A stretch of 64,000 bases of DNA from Streptomyces sp. YPW6 (GTDB taxonomy: Bacteria; Actinomycetota; Actinomycetes; Streptomycetales; Streptomycetaceae): assembly GCF_018866325.1 (NCBI RefSeq), contig NZ_CP076457.1, positions 6,979,001 through 7,043,000 on the forward strand, read 5' to 3'. Each line of letters starts with the position of its first letter. The stretch's first letter is position 1. Shown here one piece after another: positions 26,987 through 36,066 of the stretch. A program made the translations under genes and the position numbers. The notes beneath the pieces are model-generated. The model did no database searches, was not told where the DNA came from, and worked only from the letters and a program-made list of their open reading frames with translations.

Positions 26987-27424
26987 ATGTCCGATTCCTT
27001 CACCACCACGGTCCTGAACATCACCACGGGTACGGCCGAGACGGTCACGGACCTGACGCGTGCCTGCGAGGAGTTCCTCACCCGCGCTGCCTCTGGCCGC
27101 GACGGCCTGCTCAACGTCTTCGTTCCCCATGCCACGGCGGGCATCGCCGTACTGGAGACGGGCGCGGGCAGCGACGACGACCTCCTGGCAGCCCTTCACC
27201 ACCTGCTCCCCGCCGACGACCGCTGGCAACACCGCCACGGCAGCCCCGGCCACGGCCGCGACCACGTCCTCCCGGCCCTGGTCCCGCCCCACGCCACGCT
27301 GCCGGTGATCGGTGGCCGACTGGAGCTGGGCACCTGGCAGTCGGTCTGCTTGGTCGACACGAACCGGGACAATCCGGAGCGTCAGGTGCGGCTGTCGTTT
27401 TTGGGCGGCGTCGGCGGGGCCTGA
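26987..27424 (+). CDS. YjbQ/UPF0047 family protein (secondary thiamine-phosphate synthase enzyme)
   Basis: 145 residues, full length for the family. Conserved segments: FVPHATAGIAVLETG, DDDLLAALHHLLP, GHGRDHVLPALVPPHATLPV, RLELGTWQSVCLVDTNRDNP. E. coli YjbQ has weak thiamine-phosphate synthase activity; the physiological role is unsettled. The ATG at 26987 has a poor ribosome binding site (GGGGGC). A perfect 11-bp terminator hairpin follows 28 bp after its stop codon. Confidence 0.9.
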   Translation: MSDSFTTTVLNITTGTAETVTDLTRACEEFLTRAASGRDGLLNVFVPHATAGIAVLETGAGSDDDLLAALHHLLPADDRWQHRHGSPGHGRDHVLPALVPPHATLPVIGGRLELGTWQSVCLVDTNRDNPERQVRLSFLGGVGGA

Positions 27425-27452
27425 CTGTGCGGGTTAGGTCCGGCCGCACCAG

Positions 27453-27483
27453 CTGCTGGGGCCATGGTGGGAGGCCCCAGCAG
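27453..27483 (+). terminator. hairpin terminator after the YjbQ-like gene
   Basis: CTGCTGGGGCC (27453-27463) pairs perfectly with GGCCCCAGCAG (27473-27483) around a 9-nt loop. The rest of the 311-bp gap 27425-27735 is in frame with the next gene but shows no family similarity and was left out of it. Confidence 0.75.
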
Positions 27484-27735
27484 TATGCACGCCCTCCCCG
27501 GCTCCGCCGTCGACGTGTGGTCGTGGTGTATCCCTGTTGTCCCCGGGAGGTAGAGCCCGCCCGGCTGACGGACCACCTGCCCGACTCCCTGGTGGGCGAA
27601 GTGGTCCACTGGGCCCAGGGGGCCGCCGGAGACGGTGTTTCCCGAGCGGTGGCGGAGCCTTTGTTCGAGATCCGCTGCAAGAAGCCGCTGTGCGTGGAAG
27701 GATCTCCTGATCGACCACGAGCGCGAGAAGGCTGC

Positions 27736-29643
27736 GTGCCGCTTGCCGAACCCTCAAGGGAGCCGGAGTTGGCCCTGCTGCCAACGGGTCCGCAGTGGCC
27801 CGTGCTGCCCGAGTATTTCCACGACTGGGCGTTGGTGGACGTGGAGACTTCTGGGCTGAGGCCCGGCCGGGACCGCGTCCTGTCCCTCGCGGTCGTCACG
27901 CTGGACGGGTACGGTCGGCAGACCGGTGCGTTCTCCACACTCCTCAACCCGGGCTGCGACCCGGGACCTGTGCATGTTCATGGGCTCACCCGCGCTCGCC
28001 TGGCAGGCTCACCTCCTTTCGAGGAGATCGCGCCGCAGCTCGGTGCGCTGCTGAGCGGTCGCGTTCTTGTCGCCCATAACGCGCAGTTCGACTACGACTT
28101 TCTAGCTCACGAGTTCGCCCGCGTCCGCTCGTGGGTGCCTGTGAGCAGACGTCTTTGCACCCTGGCTCTCAACAGGTTGATCGCGCCCGCGACGCCGAAT
28201 CTCAAGCTGGCAACGCTTGCCGCGCACTACGGTGTGCGTCAGGAACGGGCCCACGACGCACAGGACGACGTCCGGGTGCTCACGGGGATTTTGCAGGGCT
28301 CGCTGGACGCCGCGGGACGTCTGGGCTTGGATCTTCCGCTCTTGGCCTGCCCGCCGCGACAGGACTACAAGCCCTTCGTCCCGAAGACCCCCTGTCCGTA
28401 CCGGAATCCCGGCCGGTTCCAGGCGGGAGACGGTCTGGTACAGGGGATGAAGGTCGCTGTCACCGGCGAAACCCTGATGTCCCGCGAGGAGCTGATCGCC
28501 CGCTCGGTGGCGGCCGGCCTCAACATGATGACTTCGATCAGCGGACAGACCAGCCTCCTGGTCACCAATGATTCCGGCGAGGGGACCGCCAAACTACGCC
28601 GGGCCGTTGCCGAAGGCGTTCCTCTGGTGGACGAGCGGACCTATCTGCGGCTGCTGGACGATGTACGGTCCGGTGAGGCCAAGGGCGTGGCCCGATCCGC
28701 AGTTGCCGGCCTACGACGTGCCACAGCGACGCCGGGGGAGGCGGCGGCCGTGCCCCGCACGCTCACGCCCGCAGTGCCCGCGCAGCGCACCACCCCACCG
28801 GTCGCACGCACCGGTCCCGCCGGGGCGGACCGACCACTCGCCGGGCGTCGCGTGCTGGTGTTGGGGGGTACCCACGAGGAAGCCGGGGCGGCGCGCGTCC
28901 AGGTCGTCGAGCTCGGTGCCTCCGCAGCGGTCAACCTCTCGGCGAGAGTCACCGACATCGTGCTGCTCCCCGGCGGGGAATCGGACCGGCGTATGAGCCG
29001 CATCACCTCGCTCGGCCTGCCCGTCCATGGCGCCGAGTGGCTTCTCCCGCCCGCCATGGCCCCTGTACCCGAACTCGGTTCTGTGCATCAGGCCCCGGCC
29101 GCCGAGTCGCGGGACACGGCAGAGATCCTGGTCCGGGGAGAGGTCGTCGACCTGCCTGAGGCCGGGGCTACGTGGACGGTGGCGGCCACATGGGGGCAGC
29201 TCACCGCATGCGACGTCGATGTCGTCACCTTCCTGCTCGACGCGCAGGAGCAGGTCGCGGGAGACGAGGACTTCGTCTTCTACGGAGCACCCGAACACCC
29301 TGATGGCACGGTGCGGCTCGCCACGGACGGTCCGACTGAGCAAGCCGTCAGCGTCGCTGTGGAACGGCTGCCCTTGGAGGTGACCAGTGTCGTGGTCGCG
29401 GCGGCGATCGACGGCGACGTCACCTTCTCCGACGTCGGCGCGGTGGAGGTCGTCGTCACCCGTGGAATCGGCGAGGCCCCGACCCACCGTGCCACCCTCG
29501 ATGCCGCAACCACCGAGCGCACCATGATCCTTGCCGAGATCTACCGCCGGGGCGAGGGATGGCGGCTGCGGGCGGTCGGGCAGGGATACGACCATGCTCT
29601 CGCCGACTTCGCCCGGTCCTACGGAGTCGACGTCGCCGAGTGA
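27736..29643 (+). CDS. DEDDh exonuclease - BRCT - BRCT - TerD fusion protein
   Basis: 635 residues with four modules. A DnaQ-like 3'-5' exonuclease (about 25-205) has all motifs: DVETSG, AHNAQFDYDF and HDAQDD. Two BRCT-like domains follow (about 235-315, GLVQGMKVAVTGETLMSREE; and about 368-440, PLAGRRVLVLGGTHEEAGAA), then a TerD domain (about 455-635, DVDVVTFLLDAQEQVAGDEDF and RTMILAEIYRRGEGWRLRAV). TerD domains bind calcium and belong to tellurite/stress (ter) systems that have been proposed to link to nucleic-acid processing. The start is uncertain: GTG 27736 (GAAGG upstream) or TTG 27769 (AAGGGAG upstream). Confidence 0.88.
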   Translation: MPLAEPSREPELALLPTGPQWPVLPEYFHDWALVDVETSGLRPGRDRVLSLAVVTLDGYGRQTGAFSTLLNPGCDPGPVHVHGLTRARLAGSPPFEEIAPQLGALLSGRVLVAHNAQFDYDFLAHEFARVRSWVPVSRRLCTLALNRLIAPATPNLKLATLAAHYGVRQERAHDAQDDVRVLTGILQGSLDAAGRLGLDLPLLACPPRQDYKPFVPKTPCPYRNPGRFQAGDGLVQGMKVAVTGETLMSREELIARSVAAGLNMMTSISGQTSLLVTNDSGEGTAKLRRAVAEGVPLVDERTYLRLLDDVRSGEAKGVARSAVAGLRRATATPGEAAAVPRTLTPAVPAQRTTPPVARTGPAGADRPLAGRRVLVLGGTHEEAGAARVQVVELGASAAVNLSARVTDIVLLPGGESDRRMSRITSLGLPVHGAEWLLPPAMAPVPELGSVHQAPAAESRDTAEILVRGEVVDLPEAGATWTVAATWGQLTACDVDVVTFLLDAQEQVAGDEDFVFYGAPEHPDGTVRLATDGPTEQAVSVAVERLPLEVTSVVVAAAIDGDVTFSDVGAVEVVVTRGIGEAPTHRATLDAATTERTMILAEIYRRGEGWRLRAVGQGYDHALADFARSYGVDVAE

Positions 29644-29932
29644 CCGCATCGCAGGACCAGAATTGATGGGACCGGCGGAGCGTCCTGAGCGACCGAACGT
29701 CCGAGGCGCTTGCAGGATCAGGGCGGCCTGTCACCGTCACGGATTCCCGCGGCTGTGCTCGTTGGCGCATGCCTCGCCGGCCCGGCCGGACCAGGACGTG
29801 GTCACCAGGACGGCCTTGGGTCTGTGTCCTTGGTCCTTGTTTTCTTGGCAGCCGGGCGGCCTCTTCGTGTGCCCAGTGCCAGTGTTGCAGCGGCAGTTGA
29901 AATGGGTGCGTACAGAAGTACCGTAGAGCCGG

Positions 29933-30436
29933 TCAGCCGGTGCTGGACCTGTGCGCGACTTGTTCCCAGAGGTCCATTCCCGCGCGGAGAAGTTCGCGCA
30001 CGGCCGCGGTCTCCTCGTCCGTCCAGGCTCCCTCGCCAGCGGCCGGTTCGAGAGCTTCGCCGCCGAAGATCTTTTCGTAGGCGCTGTCGTGGATGGTTCC
30101 TTGGGAGGGAAGGGATGGGCCGGCCTTCAGGCTGTGAGAGAGATCTTCGAAGAAGTTCCACGCCTCCAGCAGCAGTCCTGCCGGGACCGAGCCATGGCCG
30201 GGGTGCTCGACCCACCGCTGTACGACGCCCAGATCGAGAGTGCCTTCGCCCTCCCGGACGAGCACCCAGCCATTGCGATCGCAGTGCTCCTGCAGCGCCT
30301 CGAGGTCAGGGAACGCGAGGAGACCTCCGCGTTCGTCAACGGCGAGCTCATCGGGGGCATCGCCCTCTCCAGGCCGCCAGATCAGCGCCAGGTCCTCTCT
30401 CCCGGCCATGATGCGGTACGGATAGTGGTCAGCCAT
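29933..30436 (-). CDS. hypothetical protein
   Basis: 167 residues, soluble, acidic, no recognised domain. The ATG at 30436 has GGGAGA eight bases upstream, better than the longer start at 30481. The sequence begins with an alternating beta pattern (YPYRIMAGREDLALIW) and contains WNFFEDLSHSL and a C-terminal acidic helix. Codon use is normal for the region. It is convergent with the TerD fusion, with 289 bp between, and stands next to a transposase remnant. Confidence 0.7.
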   Translation of the reverse strand: MADHYPYRIMAGREDLALIWRPGEGDAPDELAVDERGGLLAFPDLEALQEHCDRNGWVLVREGEGTLDLGVVQRWVEHPGHGSVPAGLLLEAWNFFEDLSHSLKAGPSLPSQGTIHDSAYEKIFGGEALEPAAGEGAWTDEETAAVRELLRAGMDLWEQVAHRSSTG

Positions 30437-30503
30437 GCGGGGTCTCCCTGGTGCTGCGGCGGCACTTGCCACGTGGGTCATCCTGCCCGCAATGATCGTC
30501 GTG

Positions 30504-30941
30504 TGGTGACGTTAGATCAGGTGGAGCTGTGGGGTGCGGAGCTGGCGGGGCCGGGGGCGCGGGTCGCCGGGTGTTTCGAGCGGCCGCCTCGCACGGGCGA
30601 CGGGTGAGGCGGCCGCTGGCGGACGTGCCGTGCCTGGCATGAACGGGTGGCAGGCGGCTGAGCAGGCAGGTGCCGCGAGGCCCTGGTCGACGCAGCGGCT
30701 GCTGAGGGCTGCCTGCTGGGATGTGGACGGGGTCCGCGATGTGGTGCTGTCCTGCGCGTGGGTCGAGCGTGCGGGCGAGGTCGACGCGGTGCTGGCCCTG
30801 GATGAGACGGGGTTCTTGACGGAGGGCGACCGGTCGGGGGAGTTCGGCGACAGCGGACGGGCCCGGCGGGGTGGATTGAGCACCGTCGGACGGGCGGGTT
30901 CTCGGGCTGTACGTCCTCGTGCGGACGGGTGCTGGTGGTGA
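30504..30941 (+). pseudogene. IS701-family transposase remnant
   Basis: Two frames together resemble the N-terminal third of IS701-type DDE transposases: an opening piece to 30607 (GPGARVAGCFERPPRTGDG), then after a frame change NGWQAAEQAGAARPWSTQRL, WDVDGVRD and the catalytic-region phrase AVLALDETGFL near 30790-30825. The rest of the transposase and both element ends are missing. Several frame breaks show it is dead. Confidence 0.7.
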
Positions 30942-30947
30942 GGCGCG

Positions 30948-30984
30948 ACAGCGCCCCTCGTCCGTCACGGACGAGGGGCGCTGT
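30948..30984. terminator. 18-bp perfect hairpin
   Basis: Arms 30948-30965 and 30967-30984 are exact reverse complements with a single-base centre. It starts about 20 bp after the stop of the amidase-domain gene on the minus strand and should end its transcript; it also caps the transposase remnant on the plus strand. Confidence 0.78.
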
Positions 30985-31004
30985 GGCTCGGGAGCGGCCG
31001 ACCG

Positions 31005-32183
31005 TCAGGTGCGGTAGGCGTAGTACGCGGCGTTCGGGTAGGACGAGATGATGCTCGTCACCGAACGGCGCAGGGTGTTGGTGGAGTGATACGTCAGGTA
31101 CGGCACGCCGTTGCGGCGGGACGTGACGATCATGGTGTGGTCCTTGGACCCGTCCTTGTCGAAGTCGACCTGGAGGACGTCGCCGACGTCCATCTGGTAG
31201 ACGTTGGCAAGGCTGGTGGTGCGCTCGGAGTTCTGCGCGAACCAGGACCACTCGTTGACGCCGACGAAGGAGTGCGACTGGATGTCGGCGGTGCCGAACC
31301 AGCGCGTGTAGTCGTAGACGTAACCGGGGACGTGCTTCCAGCCGCCGGCCTTGAGGGACTGACTGACGAAGTTGGTGCAGTCGCCGCCCGCACCGGCCCC
31401 GTTGAAGTCGGGGTAGGCAGGGTTGTAGTTCGTCCAGTGCTTCTCCGCGTACGCGGCCATCGCCCGGTAGTCGTACTCGCCGCCGGTGAGGTTCTTGGGG
31501 GCGGCCGGCGGGCGTCTCGTGATGGCGGCGCGGGGCGCGGCCGGGGTGGTCGACGTGGTCTTGGCCGCTGCGGACACGGTCTTCGGCTCGGCGAGCTGGT
31601 TGACCGCGAGGCCGCCGTCGGCGGTCTCGCGGATCTTCGTGACCTTCCAGGAGCCGTTCCTGTCGGCCTTGAAGGTCAGCTCGTGGTGAGCCTGGAAGCC
31701 GGTGGTGCCCGGCTCGCCGCCGGTGACCTTGGCGTAGGTCAGCGTGGTGTTCTCGGTGACCCGGACGACTGCGGTACGGCCCTTGACCTGGGTGCGGTCC
31801 AGGGTGACCTCGGTGCTGCCGGCGCTGTACCTCTCGCCGTTGCGCGCCAGTCGGTTCCTGCGGTCGTCGAGCTGCTTCCGGGCGGCGTGCTCGGTTCGGC
31901 CGATCCCGGAGGAGAGCTCCACCTTGCCGGACATGCCGTCGGCCTTGGCCTTCCTGCCGCTGTGGCGAGGCCGGTCGATCAGCGCGTTGGTGCGGTCGGT
32001 GAAGACCGCGTCCGCCAGTTTCTGGAAGGCGGCCTTGGTCCTGGCGTCGACCTGGGGCTCGGCTGCCGTGGACGCGCCCGCGTTCCAGGTGGGCAGCAGC
32101 GCGACCCCCGCGACGGCCGATGCGGCGGCCGCCGTGAGTATCGTCGCCCGGCGTCGTGTGTGCTTGAGTTTTCTCGACTTCAC
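31005..32183 (-). CDS. secreted amidase-domain protein (Amidase_6 / NlpC-like fold)
   Basis: 392 residues. A basic N-terminus and hydrophobic stretch (RRRATILTAAAASAVAGVAL, about 11-30) form a Sec signal. The middle is a variable region. The C-terminal 150 residues are the amidase fold with the likely catalytic Cys in GGDCTNFVSQSLKAGGW and His in DHTMIVTSRR, preceded by YDYRAMAAYAEKHW. Such proteins are thought to cut peptide or glycan-peptide bonds at the cell wall. The GTG at 32183 has AGGGAAG upstream and gives a compact signal; the ATG at 32210 is an alternative. Same strand as the deacetylase and PBP genes. Confidence 0.87.
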   Translation of the reverse strand: MKSRKLKHTRRRATILTAAAASAVAGVALLPTWNAGASTAAEPQVDARTKAAFQKLADAVFTDRTNALIDRPRHSGRKAKADGMSGKVELSSGIGRTEHAARKQLDDRRNRLARNGERYSAGSTEVTLDRTQVKGRTAVVRVTENTTLTYAKVTGGEPGTTGFQAHHELTFKADRNGSWKVTKIRETADGGLAVNQLAEPKTVSAAAKTTSTTPAAPRAAITRRPPAAPKNLTGGEYDYRAMAAYAEKHWTNYNPAYPDFNGAGAGGDCTNFVSQSLKAGGWKHVPGYVYDYTRWFGTADIQSHSFVGVNEWSWFAQNSERTTSLANVYQMDVGDVLQVDFDKDGSKDHTMIVTSRRNGVPYLTYHSTNTLRRSVTSIISSYPNAAYYAYRT

Positions 32184-32331
32184 TGGCGTTCTTCCCTCTT
32201 TTCCCGGCATGGACCGCCGAGTCAAGCCGCATCTTTGCACGCCTCGTGCAGCCGGTGTGAAGGAGGCGAGGGGATTGATGCGAGGCGGTGTCCGAACCGT
32301 CACCGCAGTTGAGGGCGACGGCCGTTGGGCG

Positions 32332-33618
32332 TCACTTCACGACGGTGGACCAGTCCGGGGACTGGGCGGGGTCGAGGCTGCGGAGCCGCTCCAGCGTGGC
32401 GGGCTTCTGCACGTCCATCCAGTCGGCAAGTTCCTTGAAGGACACACACTTGACGTCCTTCTTGGTGCACACCTTCTCTATCATCTGGTCGACGGCCTTC
32501 ATGTAGATGCCGCCGTTCCACTCTTCGAAGTGGTTACCGATGAACAGGGGCGCGCGACTCCCGTAGTAGACGCGGTTGAAGCCGGCTGTGTAGGTGTTCA
32601 GGGTCTCCTGCTGCCACGTCGGGTACATGGCCGGGTCGCCGTCGGTCTTGCCCTCGGACTGGTTGTAGAGGAAGTTGAAGTCCATGGACAGGCCCTGGTA
32701 CTTGCCCCCCTCGTACGGGAGCATCTGGAGCGGGAAGTCCCATATGCCGTTCTTCTTCCGCGGCCATATCTGGAAGTCGCCGGCGGAGCTGGCGTCGTAG
32801 CGCCAGTCGTAGCTCTTGGCGGCCTTGAGGAGGTTGGCCTGGCCTTCGAGACAGGGAGCGCGGCCGCCGGCGACCTCGCGGCGTATGTCGAACGGCAGCG
32901 GTTCGAGGTCGGTCCTGCCGGTGTTGGTCTTCCACTTCTCGACGAAGTCGTAGAACTGGTCGATCTCGCTCTTCCACTCGGACACGCTCCAGTCGCCGCC
33001 CCCCTTCGGGCCGCAGAAGTGCCCGTTGAAGTGGGTGCCGATCTCGTTGCCGTCCTTCCAGGCCCCGCTGAGCTGCTCCAGGGTGGTGTAGACGTGCTCG
33101 TCGGTGGGGAAGCTGATGGCCGCGCTTCCCCGGGGGTGCTGCGGCGGGTCGTACAGGTCCCTCTGGCCCTTCGGCAGCAGGTAGATGCCGGTGAGGAAGA
33201 AGGTCATGTGGGCGTCGTGCCGATTGGCCATCTCCCGGTAGTGCGCGAACAGTCCGTCATCGCCCTGGAGGGCGCCGTCCCAGGAGAACACCACGAACTG
33301 CGGCGGCTTCTCACCGGGCTTCAGCGGCCGGGGCTTGAGCTGCCCCTTCTGCGGGCCGGTGAAGGAGGTCGAGCCGTCCCCGATCACCTCGACCTTGCCG
33401 TCCCAGGCCAGTTCCTCCGCGTCCTGGGGCAGCGGCTGGCGCGGCGAGCGGTTCGTCGCGGACGCGGTCGGGGTGGTGTCGTCGGTGCCGAACACGACCA
33501 GGTAGCCGCCGAGGGCGGAGGCGACGACGGCGAGTGCTGCCAGGGCGAGCGTCCGAGGGCGGGCGGGGAGACGGCGGGGCGCGGGGTCCTTGCGGCGTCG
33601 GCCCGACGGCTTGTTCAT
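32332..33618 (-). CDS. membrane-anchored or secreted polysaccharide deacetylase-like protein
   Basis: 428 residues. One N-terminal hydrophobic segment (about 22-45) serves as anchor or signal. The NodB-like domain shows a variant first motif (VFSWDG, in place of TFDDG) and the metal-site motif H-x3-H in GTHFNGHFCG, with HMTFFLTG between them. Long insertions (for example DFQIWPRKKNGIWDFPL) set it apart from simple chitin or peptidoglycan deacetylases. The substrate is not known. It lies 72 bp downstream of the PBP gene on the same strand and is probably co-transcribed with it. Confidence 0.85.
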   Translation of the reverse strand: MNKPSGRRRKDPAPRRLPARPRTLALAALAVVASALGGYLVVFGTDDTTPTASATNRSPRQPLPQDAEELAWDGKVEVIGDGSTSFTGPQKGQLKPRPLKPGEKPPQFVVFSWDGALQGDDGLFAHYREMANRHDAHMTFFLTGIYLLPKGQRDLYDPPQHPRGSAAISFPTDEHVYTTLEQLSGAWKDGNEIGTHFNGHFCGPKGGGDWSVSEWKSEIDQFYDFVEKWKTNTGRTDLEPLPFDIRREVAGGRAPCLEGQANLLKAAKSYDWRYDASSAGDFQIWPRKKNGIWDFPLQMLPYEGGKYQGLSMDFNFLYNQSEGKTDGDPAMYPTWQQETLNTYTAGFNRVYYGSRAPLFIGNHFEEWNGGIYMKAVDQMIEKVCTKKDVKCVSFKELADWMDVQKPATLERLRSLDPAQSPDWSTVVK

Positions 33619-33690
33619 CTGCGGCTCAATCTCTCGGTGTCCTCCGCCTCGCGGAGGCGCGGAAGGGGACGATGTCGGTCGTGCCGGTGG

Positions 33691-36066
33691 TCAGCCGAGC
33701 GGTCTCAGGGCTTCCGACCAGATGCCGTACGGGACGCTGTCGGCGATCGTGCCGCCCAGTCCCTCCAGCGGTAGGGGTTCGAGGCTCTCGGCCAGGTCGA
33801 TGCGGTAGACGACGACCGCGGTGGACACCTTCTTCTCGGTGCCGACGTACCAGGCGGCGGTGTCGTCCTCGGTGGTGCCCCGCTTTCCCGCGACCTCCCC
33901 GCCGGCCTGCGCGGCGGTCTCCGGGTAGGCGGTGCGGAAGGCGTCCGTCAGGGCGGACTGCACCTCGGCGGCGGTGTCGGCGTCCAGGGCCCGGCGCGCG
34001 GCCGGGATGTCCGTGGGGACCTCGTGGCCGTTGCGGGTGACCTTGAGGACGGCGTAGGGGTCGGTGTGCCGGCCCTCGGCGGCGAAGGTGGTGTAGCCGC
34101 TGGCCATCCGGATGGCGCTGGGCCTGGAGCTGCCGCCGGCCAGTGCGGGGACCTGGGCGCCGAGGCTGGAGGACAACAGTCCGCTGGCCCGGGCGGTGGA
34201 GCGGACCTTGTCCAGGCCGGTGTCCATGCCGAGCTGCATGAAGGTGGTGTTGACCGAGGAGGCGAGGGCCTGGTGCAGGGTGATTTGCCCGTAGGACCGG
34301 CCCTTGTCGTTCTTCGCGGCGACCTTGCGGCCGCTGCGGTCCCAGTAGGGCCCTTCCGGCGTGGTGACCGGCACCTTGTCGTCGCCGTCGTACACCGTCT
34401 CGCCCGTCACCGGCTCGCGGGTGCCGTCCCGGCTCTTGCGTACGCCGTGCTCCAGCGCGGCGGCGTAGACGAACGGCTGGAACGCCGAGCCGGCGGGCAC
34501 GGTCGTCGCGTTGGACTCGTTGTAGCCCTGCTTGCGGTGGTCGGGTCCGCCGTGGATGGCCACGATCCGCCCGTCGACGGCGATGGAGGCAGCGCCGTAG
34601 TGGACGTCCTTCGCGGCCTTGGGGTTGTCCTTGCGGGCCTTGTCGCGGGCCTTGCCGACGGCCCGGGTGAGCTGGTCCACGCGCTTCTTGTCGAACGTCG
34701 TGTAGATCTGGTAACCGCCCCGGTCGAAGTCCTTGTCGGAGATGTGGGCGGTCTTCTTGGCGTACCGGGTGGCGAGTTCCACCAGGTAGTCGCTCTGCTC
34801 GCCGGTGCTGTAGAGCGGGTTGCTCTCCAGCACCTTCGGGAAGGTGCGGTAGCGGGCACGCTCCTCCGGCGACATCTTGCCGATCTTCACCATCCGGTCG
34901 AGCGTCCACCGCCACCGCTCTTCCGCCCGGGTGCGGTTGGCCGCGCTGAGCGTCGGGTCGTACAGCCCGGCGCCCTTGAGGAGGGTGGCGAGGAAGGCGC
35001 CCTCGCTCGCGTTGAGTTCGCTCACGTCCTTGCCGTAGTACGCCTGGGCCGCACGTTGTATGCCGTAGGTGCCCCGTCCGAACCAGCTGGTGTTGAGGTA
35101 TCCCTCCAGGATCTCGTCCTTGCTCATCTCGTCGTCGAGCTTGAGAGCCATGATGGCCTCGGTGAACTTGCGGCTGTAGGTCCTCTCCTGGCTCAGGTAG
35201 GCGTTCTTGACGTACTGCTGGGTGATGGTCGAACCACCCTCGGTGCTGCCCTGTCCGACGGTACGCAGGAGGGCGCGGGTGAGCCCCTTGGCCGAGATGC
35301 CGGGGTCGCTGTAGAAGCTCTCGTTCTCGGCCGCGAGCACCGCCCAGCGCACGTCCTCGGGAACGTCGTCCAGTTCCATCTCCTGCCGCTGCACCCAGCC
35401 GGCGCGGGCCATGGGAGTGCCGTCGGCCCAGAAGTAGACGTTGTCCTGCTGGGTGGCGAACGAGTTGAGGTCGTCCGGAATGTCGGTGACGGCGTAGGCG
35501 ACCGTCAGGGTCAGGACGCTCAGCCCGAACGAGGCGAGGACCGTGCCGCCGATCTGCCGCCAGCTGGGCAACCAGCGCTTCCAGCCGGTGCGCCCGGGTC
35601 GGGGGTAGTGCGGCCGGATGCGGCGGAGCCAGGGGCCGAGCACGGCGACGGCGGCAGCGGTGGCGGCGCCGGCGGCAGCGGTGAAGCGCGCGGCGGGCGT
35701 CGACGCGGGCGCCCTGCGGCGCCGGCTACCGGGCCGACCGGCTGCGGCGGCTCTGGCTTCCGCGCGGCGGGACGTGCGGGATCCGGAGGCGGGCGCGGGG
35801 TGGTCGCCGGTCGGTGCGGTCCGTCCGGCCTTCTCCGGGCCGGAGGGTGTGCCGGTGCTGCCGTCGGATATCTCCCGCCGTTCCACGCCGGATACGGGTG
35901 GCTCTTCGGGACCGGCGCCGGGGATGCCGCCGCCGGATATGCGAAGCTGCATCGTCTCGTCGGGTATGAGCCGCTGTCCGAGTGCACGCCGGTCGGCCGG
36001 GGAACGCGAATCCGAAGGCTCTTCCCCGCCGTCCTGAGTATGTGCTCCCTGTCCTGCCTCGGTCAC
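33691..36066 (-). CDS. class A penicillin-binding protein with altered transpeptidase motifs
   Basis: 791 residues. A disordered cytoplasmic tail (1-165), one membrane helix (about 178-196), a GT51 glycosyltransferase domain with intact motifs (AAENESFYSD, GGSTITQQYVKN, KDEILEGYLNTSWFGRGTYG), then a penicillin-binding domain. In the latter SxxK reads SAFQ (in VPAGSAFQPF), SxN is intact (SVN) and KTG reads KRG (GKRGTTEDD). Glycan polymerisation should be intact; the transpeptidase is probably inactive or has unusual beta-lactam response. The GTG at 36066 has AGAGAGG upstream. First of a run with the deacetylase and perhaps the amidase gene. Confidence 0.9.
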   Translation of the reverse strand: MTEAGQGAHTQDGGEEPSDSRSPADRRALGQRLIPDETMQLRISGGGIPGAGPEEPPVSGVERREISDGSTGTPSGPEKAGRTAPTGDHPAPASGSRTSRRAEARAAAAGRPGSRRRRAPASTPAARFTAAAGAATAAAVAVLGPWLRRIRPHYPRPGRTGWKRWLPSWRQIGGTVLASFGLSVLTLTVAYAVTDIPDDLNSFATQQDNVYFWADGTPMARAGWVQRQEMELDDVPEDVRWAVLAAENESFYSDPGISAKGLTRALLRTVGQGSTEGGSTITQQYVKNAYLSQERTYSRKFTEAIMALKLDDEMSKDEILEGYLNTSWFGRGTYGIQRAAQAYYGKDVSELNASEGAFLATLLKGAGLYDPTLSAANRTRAEERWRWTLDRMVKIGKMSPEERARYRTFPKVLESNPLYSTGEQSDYLVELATRYAKKTAHISDKDFDRGGYQIYTTFDKKRVDQLTRAVGKARDKARKDNPKAAKDVHYGAASIAVDGRIVAIHGGPDHRKQGYNESNATTVPAGSAFQPFVYAAALEHGVRKSRDGTREPVTGETVYDGDDKVPVTTPEGPYWDRSGRKVAAKNDKGRSYGQITLHQALASSVNTTFMQLGMDTGLDKVRSTARASGLLSSSLGAQVPALAGGSSRPSAIRMASGYTTFAAEGRHTDPYAVLKVTRNGHEVPTDIPAARRALDADTAAEVQSALTDAFRTAYPETAAQAGGEVAGKRGTTEDDTAAWYVGTEKKVSTAVVVYRIDLAESLEPLPLEGLGGTIADSVPYGIWSEALRPLG

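Noticed and set aside
27427..27735. N-terminal extension of the TerD fusion frame to 27427
   Set aside because: The extra residues begin inside the YjbQ terminator hairpin and show no conservation-like pattern; two starts with good ribosome binding sites lie further down.
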